This document shows, one piece after another, positions 50,578 through 58,527 of a DNA stretch of 64,000 bases. Position numbers and translations under genes: made by a program. The notes under the pieces were generated by a model, which saw only the letters and a list, made by a program, of their open reading frames with translations, did not search any database and was not told where the DNA came from. Source of the DNA: Lachnospiraceae bacterium P6A3 (lineage in GTDB: Bacteria; Bacillota; Clostridia; Lachnospirales; Lachnospiraceae); the NCBI GenBank assembly GCA_000702085.1, contig JNKP01000005.1:62001-126000 (forward strand), given 5' to 3'. Numbering within the stretch: the first letter of the stretch is position 1; each line of letters starts with the position of its first letter.

Positions 50578-51453
50578 ATGATTACGGAAAGAGCATATGC
50601 CAAGATAAATCTGAGCCTTGATGTGACGGGAAAGCGTCCCGACGGATATCACGATGTCCGCATGGTTATGCAGACCGTGGATATATATGATACTCTGACC
50701 TTTGAAAAGACTGCCGAAGGGATCACCATTGATGTGGGAGGAAGCCCACTTCCGGCAGACGGTGACAACCTTATCTATAAAGCCGCAAAAGCGGTAACGG
50801 ATAAATGCGGAATCAGGGAGGGCGTAAGCATATCCCTTGATAAACATATTCCCATAGCCGCGGGAATGGCCGGCGGAAGTTCCGATGCCGCAGCAGCCTT
50901 AAGAGGCGTAAACAGACTTTTCGGGTGCGGACTCTCCAATGAAGAATTAAGAGAGCTTGGTGTAAAGATCGGAGCGGATGTTCCTTACTGCGTGGAAGGC
51001 GGTACCGTACTTGCGGAAGGGATAGGAGAAAAATTGACACCACTGTCAGAACTTCCCGAGTATGTCCTTGCCGTGGCAAAACCGGAGCGCGGAGTATCGA
51101 CCGGAAATATATATAAATCTCTTGATGAGATATTTGATACCATAACCCATCCGGATGTGGATTCAATGATTGATGTTATAAATACATCACGTGGAAAAGG
51201 GCTATCCGGATATCTGGGAAATGTGCTCGAATATGTTACTATTCCCCTTTGCCCCGAAGTTGATGAGATAAAGAAGCTCTTCAGGGAATCGGGATGCGAG
51301 GGAACACTGATGACGGGAAGCGGTCCGACGGTATTTGCTTTCTATGAAAACGCAGACAAAGCATCACGGGCAATCGAAAAGGCCAGGGAGTCCGGACTGT
51401 GCCGTGATGAGGAGCTCTTCGTAACGACCTTAACATCTCCGAAAATGCCTTAA
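50578..51453 (+). CDS. ispE: 4-diphosphocytidyl-2-C-methyl-D-erythritol kinase
   Basis: GHMP kinase in the MEP route to isoprenoids. The 291-residue protein shows AYAKINLSLDVTGKRPDGYHD at its start (Lys and Asp of the active site), the ATP-binding PIAAGMAGGSSDAAAALRG near 95-113 and TGSGPTVFAF near 255. Start at ATG 50578 (MITERAYAK) with GGGAGA seven bases upstream; the longer frame from 50527 has no ribosome site and a basic tail foreign to the family. Confidence 0.96.
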   Translation: MITERAYAKINLSLDVTGKRPDGYHDVRMVMQTVDIYDTLTFEKTAEGITIDVGGSPLPADGDNLIYKAAKAVTDKCGIREGVSISLDKHIPIAAGMAGGSSDAAAALRGVNRLFGCGLSNEELRELGVKIGADVPYCVEGGTVLAEGIGEKLTPLSELPEYVLAVAKPERGVSTGNIYKSLDEIFDTITHPDVDSMIDVINTSRGKGLSGYLGNVLEYVTIPLCPEVDEIKKLFRESGCEGTLMTGSGPTVFAFYENADKASRAIEKARESGLCRDEELFVTTLTSPKMP

Positions 51454-51458
51454 TAAGA

Positions 51459-51500
51459 TTGACACCATTAAGCGGATTGTACTAAAATCAGTACAATCCG
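51459..51500 (+). promoter_or_regulatory. Promoter with perfect inverted repeat before the GntR gene
   Basis: TTGACA (51459-51464) and TAAAAT (51483-51488), 18-base spacing. A perfect repeat CGGATTGTAC (51473-51482) / GTACAATCCG (51491-51500) with 8-base centre surrounds the -10. It could be the operator for the downstream regulator or, less likely because no T run follows, a terminator of ispE. Confidence 0.6.
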
Positions 51501-51534
51501 TTCGTTTATGTATACAAGATTCAAGGAGATTAAT

Positions 51535-52245
51535 ATGCCAAAGGCCAAGGAAGAAGATTTCCTACCCTTAAGAGATTCGGTTTATAACAAGCTCAGACAG
51601 GCAATCCTCACCGGTGAATATCCTCCCGGGGAAAGACTTATGGAGGTTCATCTCGGGGATAAGCTGGGGGTCAGCCGTACACCCATCAGAGAAGCCATAA
51701 GAATGCTGGAGCTTGAGGGACTTGTGACCATGATTCCCAGAAAAGGAGCCATGGTTTCCCAGATTACCGAGAAAAATATGTCCGATGTCCTGGAAGTAAG
51801 ACGTGCCCTCGATATACTCTGCGTACAGCTTGCCTGTGAGAGGATAACCTCCGACGGAATCGCTGAGCTTAAAAGAGCCAGGGATAATTTCGAGAAAGCC
51901 GTTGCCACCAATGACAGCCGCATAATAGCTCAGGCGGATGTGGAATTTCACAACGTGATAATCAAGGCTACCGGAAACGACAGACTCATCAGTCTCGAAG
52001 ATTCACTTTCACTTCCCATGTACAGATACAGATATGAGTACATCAAGGATTCTTCCGGACACGACAATCTGGTCAAGGAACACAGAAAGATCGTAAATGC
52101 CATAGAAAAAAGAAACCCCGAGGCAGCAGCTTCGGAGGCGGGCGAGCATATCGACAACCAGCGCAGATCCATCATGAGGCAGATCAGACTTGAACGCGAA
52201 GAAGAGACCATGAACGCCCTGTACGGAAAACGTACTATAAGATAA
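51535..52245 (+). CDS. GntR-family transcriptional regulator (FCD/FadR subfamily)
   Basis: A 236-residue regulator: winged helix at residues 10-75 (LRDSVYNKLRQAILTGEYPP, LGVSRTPIREAIRMLELEGL) and a helical FCD ligand domain at 85-225 with the metal-binding pattern (DVLEVRRALDIL, then DVEFHNVIIKATGN and a later HRKIVNAI). FCD proteins sense small carboxylic acids or sugar acids. Start at ATG 51535 has AAGGAG seven bases before; the frame's earlier ATG at 51508 lacks one. Target genes are not evident beyond likely self-control through the repeat upstream. Confidence 0.92.
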   Translation: MPKAKEEDFLPLRDSVYNKLRQAILTGEYPPGERLMEVHLGDKLGVSRTPIREAIRMLELEGLVTMIPRKGAMVSQITEKNMSDVLEVRRALDILCVQLACERITSDGIAELKRARDNFEKAVATNDSRIIAQADVEFHNVIIKATGNDRLISLEDSLSLPMYRYRYEYIKDSSGHDNLVKEHRKIVNAIEKRNPEAAASEAGEHIDNQRRSIMRQIRLEREEETMNALYGKRTIR

Positions 52246-52315
52246 GTGACAGTGGGGACGCTACAGTTTTGTCATCAGAATTCGATGACAAAACTGTAGC
52301 GTCCCCATCTGTCAC
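52246..52315. repeat. Long REP-like palindrome GTGACAG-GGGGACG
   Basis: Arms of 30 and 31 bases (52246-52275, 52285-52315), complementary except for one extra base, 9-base centre containing GAATTC. Starts right after the GntR stop. The arm contains GGGGACG at its middle and GTGAC at its foot, the same core as the hairpin at 5985. This design fits REP/RAYT palindromes; it is separate from the ordinary terminator that follows. Confidence 0.85.
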
Positions 52316-52320
52316 CACAA

Positions 52321-52352
52321 AAAAGCCGGTGAGGAAATCCTCACCGGCTTTT
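52321..52352. terminator. Bidirectional terminator
   Basis: Perfect 14-bp stem AAAAGCCGGTGAGG/CCTCACCGGCTTTT with loop AAAT. Serves the GntR gene on one side and the convergent membrane-protein gene on the other. Confidence 0.92.
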
Positions 52353-52355
52353 AAA

Positions 52356-52832
52356 TTACTTGATAGGCTTTGCTCCTGCCTTCTCCTGGAGCTTGTCGAC
52401 CCAGGCTTTGAAGCCCTTCTTGGGAGCGGTCTCGGTCTCTTTCTTGGTACCGTGAAGGCCCTTGACCTCGAGTACGTAGATACCGCTTACCGCAGCTTTG
52501 ACTTCCTTCTTGACGGGAACATCTTCGAAAATCTTCTCTTCGCAGATCAGAGACATTATCTGGGGACCGATCTTAGCCTTGATGATGGGCATCTTGGAAC
52601 CCCTGAGAGCCTTGGGAGTCTGATCGATTACAGACTGGGGAAGGCCGGAATCTTTGATCTTCATTCTCTTCTTATCGATGATCAGCATTGTTACATACTG
52701 CTTGTTGGCCTGTAACATTGCATTATTCTCATCCTGACGCTTCTGCATCTTCTTGCCTACGAAGTACAAAACGACGAGAAGTGCGATAAATATAACTAAA
52801 ACTATGATTGCTACAATTGCTGCTTTACCCAT
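52356..52832 (-). CDS. Uncharacterised single-pass membrane protein
   Basis: A 158-residue protein with one N-terminal membrane helix (residues 4-25, AAIVAIIVLVIFIALLVVLY) and a basic cytoplasmic or external domain (YVTMLIIDKKRMKIKDSGLP, then KIGPQIMSLICEEKIFEDVP). The C-terminus is Lys-rich. AAAGAGG precedes the ATG. I do not recognise the family. The one-helix topology resembles YajC-like proteins, but the motifs do not match well enough to claim it. No clear functional neighbour. Confidence 0.75.
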   Translation of the reverse strand: MGKAAIVAIIVLVIFIALLVVLYFVGKKMQKRQDENNAMLQANKQYVTMLIIDKKRMKIKDSGLPQSVIDQTPKALRGSKMPIIKAKIGPQIMSLICEEKIFEDVPVKKEVKAAVSGIYVLEVKGLHGTKKETETAPKKGFKAWVDKLQEKAGAKPIK

Positions 52833-52891
52833 AAAACACCTCTTTCAAATGCCCATTGTAGCAAAATAGGGCGTCATTATCAATAATTTGT

Positions 52892-52920
52892 TTGTGCATA
52901 AGGGTTCTAAGTGGTACAAT
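52892..52920 (+). promoter_or_regulatory. Promoter for the lipoprotein isomerase gene
   Basis: TTGTGC (52892-52897), 17 bases, TACAAT (52915-52920), 47 bases before the ATG at 52968. Confidence 0.6.
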
Positions 52921-52967
52921 TTCGTGTGATATGCATTTTATGCCATTAATTTAGAAAGAGAATTTAT

Positions 52968-54101
52968 ATGAAAAAGAAGACATTAAGCTTAATAGCGCTT
53001 ACGGCGGCATCCGTTCTTGCCCTTGCAGCCTGCGGCAAAGAAAATATCGAAAACGCATCCCCTGCAGGTAATACCGTGACCACACCCTCTGCGGGGGCAA
53101 CCGATCCCGCGGCTACAGGATACATACTTTCCGTACTTGATTACGACATGACACAGTATGTAACCATCGGAGACTACAAAAACATTGATTTCGGATATGA
53201 GGATGTAACACTGTCCGAAGAAGAGAAGCTTTCCGAGTATGTGGGATTTCTGGCAGAGTTTTCCAACCAGATAGTCGATAAACAGGGAATCACCGACAGA
53301 CCCGTTGAGCTCGGAGACGTTGTTTGCCTTGATTACTGCGGAAAAGAGGACGGAGTTCCTTTTGACGGCGGCACCGGAACGGGATACCTTCTCGGAATCG
53401 GTTCAAATACCTTTATTCCCGGATTTGAGGACGGGCTTATCGGCTGGATGCCCGGTGAGGAGCAGGATCTTGAGATTTCTTTCCCCGAAGATTACCACAG
53501 CGCCGACCTTGCCGGAAAAGCTGTAGTATTTACCTGCACCGTTCAGTACATTGTTTCTCCCGATGCCATCATTGAAGAAGCAAATGCTCATCTTGAGCCC
53601 GATCAGGACCCTTTCAGCGATATCGAGTCGTTTGAGACCTTCTACTACGAAGAGCTTCAGAGCCAGGTTGACGATTACAACAGAAGCAACCTTAAGAATT
53701 ACCTTTATGACATCCTTCCCAATATGGTTACCGTCACTCAGGATATTCCCCAGGAGCTTGCTGAAGCTTACAATACTCAGGTCATGAGAGCGATCACTTC
53801 AATTGCTACCAGCTACGGAGTTGATGCAGAGACCTATGCAAGCTATTACGGTCAGAGCCTTGATGCATTCGTCGAGGATTATTCAAAGAACCAGATGTAT
53901 TATGATGCTGCTCTTTACATCATCGCTACCGAGAATAATGTATTGCCCACCGAAGAGGACTTCCAGGCGTGGCTCGGAGACCTTAAGGCCCAGTCCGGAG
54001 TAAGCGATGAAGAGTTCTTCATGGGAGCATCCGAATCGGAGTACAGAGTGTACTATTTTGAGGAACAGGTAGCTGATTACCTTCTCGATACATATTATTA
54101 A
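52968..54101 (+). CDS. Lipoprotein FKBP-type / trigger-factor-like peptidyl-prolyl isomerase
   Basis: A 377-residue exported lipoprotein: signal peptide with lipobox LALAAC (Cys at about residue 22), a Ser/Thr/Pro linker, then an FKBP domain (VVCLDYCGKEDGVPFDGGTG, GSNTFIPGFEDGLIGWMPGE, about 110-200) and a helical C-terminal domain like that of trigger factor (residues 205-377). It lacks the ribosome-binding domain of true trigger factor. Expected role is folding of secreted proteins outside the membrane, similar to PrsA but with an FKBP rather than parvulin domain. Confidence 0.88.
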   Translation: MKKKTLSLIALTAASVLALAACGKENIENASPAGNTVTTPSAGATDPAATGYILSVLDYDMTQYVTIGDYKNIDFGYEDVTLSEEEKLSEYVGFLAEFSNQIVDKQGITDRPVELGDVVCLDYCGKEDGVPFDGGTGTGYLLGIGSNTFIPGFEDGLIGWMPGEEQDLEISFPEDYHSADLAGKAVVFTCTVQYIVSPDAIIEEANAHLEPDQDPFSDIESFETFYYEELQSQVDDYNRSNLKNYLYDILPNMVTVTQDIPQELAEAYNTQVMRAITSIATSYGVDAETYASYYGQSLDAFVEDYSKNQMYYDAALYIIATENNVLPTEEDFQAWLGDLKAQSGVSDEEFFMGASESEYRVYYFEEQVADYLLDTYY

Positions 54102-54160
54102 TTGGTAATTGACCCTTCCCCGGGGGAAAGGTTTATTGTTTCAAAAACGAGGTAACGCAT

Positions 54161-55552
54161 ATGGAACTTACAGAGATCAGAGATCTATTTAAGAAAACGG
54201 AAGACTATGTCGGCAAAGAAGTCACCGTAGGCGGATGGATCCGTACAAACAGAGATTCCAAGACTTTCGGCTTCATCGTCCTCAGTGACGGAACCGATTT
54301 CAGAACCCTTCAGGTGGTTTACGGAGACAAAATCTCCAATTTCGAAGAAGTGGCACATTTCGGAGTAGGAACCGCTGTCATCGCCAAGGGTGAGATCGTA
54401 GCTACCCCCGATGCCAAGCAGCCCTTCGAGATGCAGGCAACCGAGGTGATCCTCGAGGGATCTTCTCCTTCCGATTATCCCCTTCAGCCCAAGCGTCATA
54501 CTCTTGAATATCTCCGTACCATGACTCACTTAAGAGCACGTACCAATACCTTCCAGGCAGTGTTCAGAGTCAGAAGCGTCATTGCATTTGCAATCCACAG
54601 CTTCTTCCAGGAGAGAGGCTTCGTATACGTACACAGCCCCATCATCACCGGAAGTGACTGCGAAGGCGCAGGCGAGATGTTCCAGGTTACCACTTTGGAC
54701 CTCAACAATCTTCCTAAAAAAGAAGACGGAACCGTTGATTATTCCAAGGATTTCTTCGGAAAACAGACCAATCTTACCGTTTCCGGACAGCTCGATGTTG
54801 AGACCTATGCGTTTGCATTTAAGAAGGTTTACACCTTCGGCCCCACCTTCCGTGCCGAGAATTCCAATACCACCCGCCACGCTGCGGAGTTCTGGATGAT
54901 CGAGCCCGAAATCGCATTTGCAGAGCTTTCCGACAACATGGAAATCGCCGAGGATATGCTTAAGTACGTTATCAGATATACCCTTGAGCATGCTCCCGAA
55001 GAGATGGCATTCTTTAACCAGTTCATTGACAAGGGACTTCTTGAGAGACTTGAGCATGTAGCTAACTCCGAATTCGGAAGAGTAACCTACACCGAGGCTA
55101 TCAAGCTCCTTGAAGAGCATAACGATAAGTTCGATTACAAGGTAAGCTGGGGCTGCGACCTCCAGACAGAGCACGAGAGATACCTCACCGAGGAGATCTT
55201 CAAGCGTCCCGTATTCGTAACCGACTATCCCAAGGAGATCAAAGCCTTCTATATGAAGCAGAATCCCGACGGAAAGACCGTAGCAGCTATGGACTGCCTT
55301 GTTCCCGGAATCGGCGAGATCATCGGAGGAAGTGAGAGAGAGGCTGACCTTTCCAAGCTCGAGAAGCGTATGGAAGAGCTGGGACTTGCCAAGGAAGACT
55401 ATGAATTCTACCTTGACCTCCGAAGATACGGTTCCGCCCGTCACTCAGGATTCGGTCTCGGATTCGAAAGATGCGTCATGTACCTTACCGGTATGGGCAA
55501 CATCCGTGACGTACTTCCTTTCCCCAGAACCGTAGGGACCTGCGAATTATAA
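54161..55552 (+). CDS. asnS: Asparaginyl-tRNA synthetase
   Basis: Class IIb synthetase charging tRNA-Asn. The 463-residue protein has an N-terminal OB-fold anticodon domain ([19 protein letters not shown]) and the catalytic core: [21 protein letters not shown] (motif region), [21 protein letters not shown] (motif 2) and [22 protein letters not shown] split as GFGLGFER (motif 3). Asn-specific features near residues 220-245 favour AsnRS over AspRS. No T-box leader: only 59 bases separate it from the preceding gene. Confidence 0.96.
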   Translation: MELTEIRDLFKKTEDYVGKEVTVGGWIRTNRDSKTFGFIVLSDGTDFRTLQVVYGDKISNFEEVAHFGVGTAVIAKGEIVATPDAKQPFEMQATEVILEGSSPSDYPLQPKRHTLEYLRTMTHLRARTNTFQAVFRVRSVIAFAIHSFFQERGFVYVHSPIITGSDCEGAGEMFQVTTLDLNNLPKKEDGTVDYSKDFFGKQTNLTVSGQLDVETYAFAFKKVYTFGPTFRAENSNTTRHAAEFWMIEPEIAFAELSDNMEIAEDMLKYVIRYTLEHAPEEMAFFNQFIDKGLLERLEHVANSEFGRVTYTEAIKLLEEHNDKFDYKVSWGCDLQTEHERYLTEEIFKRPVFVTDYPKEIKAFYMKQNPDGKTVAAMDCLVPGIGEIIGGSEREADLSKLEKRMEELGLAKEDYEFYLDLRRYGSARHSGFGLGFERCVMYLTGMGNIRDVLPFPRTVGTCEL

Positions 55553-55562
55553 TAATCGTTAT

Positions 55563-55604
55563 AGCCTCTTTTTGGGTTTTCGGGCTCAAAAAGGGGCTTT
55601 TTTT
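55563..55604 (+). terminator. Terminator after asnS
   Basis: Stem AGCCTCTTTTTG/CAAAAAGGGGCT (one G-U pair) with a 12-base loop, followed by TTTTTTT. Confidence 0.88.
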
Positions 55605-55616
55605 ACAAAAAAAGTG

Positions 55617-55644
55617 TAAAGTTTTCAGTGCCGCACTCCGATAA
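55617..55644 (+). promoter_or_regulatory. Sigma-D promoter of the flgM-flgN-flgK-flgL operon
   Basis: TAAA (55617-55620), 16 bases, TCCGATAA (55637-55644), followed by AGTAGATGTAA. Same design as the promoter at 49751. About 58 bases before flgM, which encodes the sigma-D antagonist, so this would be autoregulatory. Confidence 0.85.
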
Positions 55645-55702
55645 AGTAGATGTAAGGCATGGAATATGCTTTGCAATACGTTAAAAAGGAGGCAAAAACC
55701 GA

Positions 55703-55981
55703 ATGCGTATAGAGAGTTATTCTCAGATCCAGAGCCTGTACCAGACTTCAAGGGTCTCGAATACACAGAAGGTTAAGGGCACAGCCGCAACAACCGATAA
55801 GGTATCCATCAGCAGCATCGGCAAAGACATGAAGACTGCTAAGGATGCACTTGCAGCTACTCCCGACGTAAGACCCGAAGTTGTTGATTCGATGAAGTCC
55901 AAACTTGCGTCAGGCACTTACAATGTCAGCGCTGAGAGCTTTGCTGACAAACTTCTTCAGAAATTCCAGGAATTGGGGTAA
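55703..55981 (+). CDS. flgM: Anti-sigma-D factor FlgM
   Basis: A 92-residue protein; N-terminal Ser/Thr/Gln-rich part, then DKVSISSIGKDMKTAKDALAA and the C-terminal sigma-binding helices VRPEVVDSMKSKLASGTYNV and FADKLLQKFQ. FlgM holds sigma-D until the hook is complete and FlgM leaves through the flagellar export gate. AAAAGGAGG is the ribosome site. First gene of the late flagellar operon. Confidence 0.94.
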   Translation: MRIESYSQIQSLYQTSRVSNTQKVKGTAATTDKVSISSIGKDMKTAKDALAATPDVRPEVVDSMKSKLASGTYNVSAESFADKLLQKFQELG

Positions 55982-55984
55982 AGC

Positions 55985-56500
55985 GTGGCTAGTCTTGTAG
56001 AGAATCTTATAACCGTACTTTCGGAAGAATGCGATGAATATGAGATCGTTCTCGGACTGGCTCGCTCAAAAACCCCGGTCATTGTGGCCGGAGACCTCGA
56101 TGCGCTGGGCAAGATCACGGAAGATGAACAGTCGCATGCCGACAGGCTGCAGAACCTCGATTCAATGAGGTCCAAGGTTACTGCCGACATAGCGAATGTA
56201 ATTAACAGGGATGTTAATGAACTTAAGCTGAGGAATCTTATCGGATTACTTGATAAGTCTCCCGCTGAGCAGAAAAAGCTTGCGGAAGTTTACGACAGGC
56301 TTTCTGCGGTGGTACACGAACTTGCCAGGGTAAACGATCAGAACAGCGAACTCCTTAAGAGCTCACTTGAAATGGTGGATTTTGAACTTAATCTCCTTAA
56401 TTCACTTAAAGCCGCACCTGAAACGGCAAATTATTCGAGAGCAAATTACACCGGAGGAACTCTGGGAGTCACCAGAGGTACCTTTGACGCAAAACAATAG
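55985..56500 (+). CDS. flgN: Flagellar export chaperone FlgN
   Basis: A 171-residue helical protein of the FlgN family (LVENLITVLSEECDEYEIVL, then VVAGDLDALGKITEDEQ and ELARVNDQNSELLKSSLEMV). It escorts FlgK and FlgL, both encoded next, to the export gate. Start is GTG 55985, three bases after the flgM stop; GGGG lies nine bases before it. Context is decisive for this fast-evolving family. Confidence 0.9.
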   Translation: MASLVENLITVLSEECDEYEIVLGLARSKTPVIVAGDLDALGKITEDEQSHADRLQNLDSMRSKVTADIANVINRDVNELKLRNLIGLLDKSPAEQKKLAEVYDRLSAVVHELARVNDQNSELLKSSLEMVDFELNLLNSLKAAPETANYSRANYTGGTLGVTRGTFDAKQ

Positions 56501-56512
56501 GAGAGATTACGT

Positions 56513-58405
56513 ATGTCCCTGTGGAGTGACCTTTCCCTGGGTGTCACGGGACTTCAGGCCAGCACCAACGCGTTAAATACCGTTGCACACAACATCACCA
56601 ACGCTGAAACTGAAGGATATACCAGACAGCAGGTTGAATTAGACGACAGAAGATATATAACAATCTCCAAGACAGGTAGTGCTATTTCTTATCAGCAGAC
56701 CGGACTTGGAGTTTATTATTCTAATGCAAAACAGGTCAGGGATTACTTCCTTGACAAAACATACCGCACCGAGCTCGGAAGACAGGACTTTTATGAGGTT
56801 TCCAAGAATACCTTAAATGAGGTCGAAGATCTTCTCGGTGAGCTTAACGGTGCGTCTTTTCAGCAGTCCATGGCAGACCTCTGGACAGCAGTCCAGGAGC
56901 TGACCAAGGATCCCTGCAATTCCGTAACTCAGGGTGCCCTCGTAAGTGAAGCATCCGAGTTTCTTGAGAGAGCCCGCTCCGTATACAATGATCTTGCGGG
57001 ATATCAGGACAACATAAACTATCAGGTACTTCAGGATGTTAAGACCATCAATGAGTATGGTAAGAAGATCCTGGAGCTTAATTCGACCATTCAGAAAATC
57101 GAACTCGGCGAGGAGAAAGCCAACGACTTCCGTGACCAGAGAAATCTGATCCTCGATAAGCTTTCTGCTCTTTGTAATATTACATATAAAGAAGACCAGT
57201 ACGGCTCAGTTTCCGTTCAGATCGAGGGTGAGGACTTCGTAAAAGGCTCCCTTTGCTATGAGATCTGGATCGATATCGACTCACAGACCGGCTTTTACAC
57301 CCCCTACTGGCCTCAGAACTCTAACTATACCGTAGTTCCCGGCGGAGACCCCAAGGCTGTCGACGATACTATTTTCACCACCGACGGAAAAAAGGGTGAC
57401 CGTATCTACAATATAGAAGCAGCTCATGTTTTTGACACCGACAGACCCATCTCATCGGAAGCAAATACCGATGTGGGTAAGCTCAGAAGCCTTCTGTATG
57501 CAAGAGGCGACAGAAGAGCCGACTATACCGATATCAGATTTTATGACGATGTTAAGGATTCGGTTCTTATGAATATTGAGGCCGAGTTCGACCAGCTCAT
57601 TCACAACGTTATCACCGCAGTAAACGGTGTTCTCGAGAATGCAGCAGGCGTAAGGACCGTAAGTGCAAATTCCACCGGAGACGACCTTAACATCTATAAC
57701 GCCATCAAGGCCAGAGATACTAAGTGGTATGACGGTAAAGAATACAAGATCCATATAGACGAAGACGACGGATATAATTACATGGAAGATTCCAACGGAG
57801 CACCTCTCCAGCTCTTCCAGAAGTCAACCACCGACGGATATACCGGATACGATCTTTCCGCAGACGGACTCGATTCATACTGGGTATACAACGAAGAGGA
57901 AATGCCCAAGTTTAACACAAGGGGCCAGGTTGTGGACAATGACGGTAATGTTATCGACCAGAATAAGCTTGCGGACCTTAAGTACAGCCTGTATTCCGTC
58001 GCAAATACCCGTATAAATCAGGAACTTCAGCAGACTCCTTCCCTCATGGGATTCAGACTCGAGGACGGTTCCGAAGATATGGCCACCATGGAGGCTCTCA
58101 AGAAGGTGTTTACCGATGAGGTCTATACCTTAAATCCCACGGTCATCAAGAAAGTAAGCCTAAACGAATACTACAGCGACCTCGTATCCCAGGTTTCCAA
58201 CTCCGGATATATGTATAACAGCATATATGAGAACCAGGCTAAGACGGTTTCCGCGGCCGAGAGTGCCAAGGATCAGGTTGAAGCCGTTTCGTCGGACGAA
58301 GAGCTCAGCAATATGATCAAATACCAGAGTGCATACAACGCATCATCCAGATTTATCAACGTGGTCGATGAGATGATGGAGCACCTGCTCAACAGCCTTA
58401 CTTAA
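56513..58405 (+). CDS. flgK: Hook-filament junction protein FlgK, first copy
   Basis: A 630-residue axial protein with the N-terminal FlgK signature (SLGVTGLQASTNALNTVAHN then ITNAETEGYTRQQV) and C-terminal coiled-coil segment (LSNMIKYQSAYNASSRFINV, VDEMMEHLLN). It joins hook to filament; D0 helices at both ends are present. The middle, variable D2/D3 part lies between residues 250 and 500. Expected to be exported by FlgN. A second flgK follows. Confidence 0.93.
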   Translation: MSLWSDLSLGVTGLQASTNALNTVAHNITNAETEGYTRQQVELDDRRYITISKTGSAISYQQTGLGVYYSNAKQVRDYFLDKTYRTELGRQDFYEVSKNTLNEVEDLLGELNGASFQQSMADLWTAVQELTKDPCNSVTQGALVSEASEFLERARSVYNDLAGYQDNINYQVLQDVKTINEYGKKILELNSTIQKIELGEEKANDFRDQRNLILDKLSALCNITYKEDQYGSVSVQIEGEDFVKGSLCYEIWIDIDSQTGFYTPYWPQNSNYTVVPGGDPKAVDDTIFTTDGKKGDRIYNIEAAHVFDTDRPISSEANTDVGKLRSLLYARGDRRADYTDIRFYDDVKDSVLMNIEAEFDQLIHNVITAVNGVLENAAGVRTVSANSTGDDLNIYNAIKARDTKWYDGKEYKIHIDEDDGYNYMEDSNGAPLQLFQKSTTDGYTGYDLSADGLDSYWVYNEEEMPKFNTRGQVVDNDGNVIDQNKLADLKYSLYSVANTRINQELQQTPSLMGFRLEDGSEDMATMEALKKVFTDEVYTLNPTVIKKVSLNEYYSDLVSQVSNSGYMYNSIYENQAKTVSAAESAKDQVEAVSSDEELSNMIKYQSAYNASSRFINVVDEMMEHLLNSLT

Positions 58406-58431
58406 TTACTTAAATACGTACTGTTTTTACA

Positions 58432-58453
58432 GGGGGAGACTCAAGTCTCCCCC
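58432..58453 (+). other. Hairpin between the two flgK genes
   Basis: Stem GGGGGAGACT/AGTCTCCCCC (58432-58441, 58444-58453) with a 2-base loop, followed by TATATTTA. It sits in a 122-base gap; it could be a partial terminator lowering expression of downstream genes or a processing site. No second sigma-D promoter is visible in the gap. Confidence 0.6.
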
Positions 58454-58527
58454 TATATTTACCGATATAATAAGCGTAAGGCTACGCGAATGCTTCGCTA
58501 CCCGCGTTTTTTTAAGAGGAATATCCC

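Noticed and set aside
54102-54160. Possible T-box or other leader before asnS
   Set aside because: Only 59 bases lie between the genes; too short for a T-box, and no specifier-type structure is seen.
54530-55444. 304-codon minus-strand frame opposite asnS
   Set aside because: Shadow of the synthetase.
58408-58527. Possible sigma-D promoter before the second flgK
   Set aside because: ACCGATATAATA occurs at 58461, but no TAAA lies 14-17 bases upstream of it.
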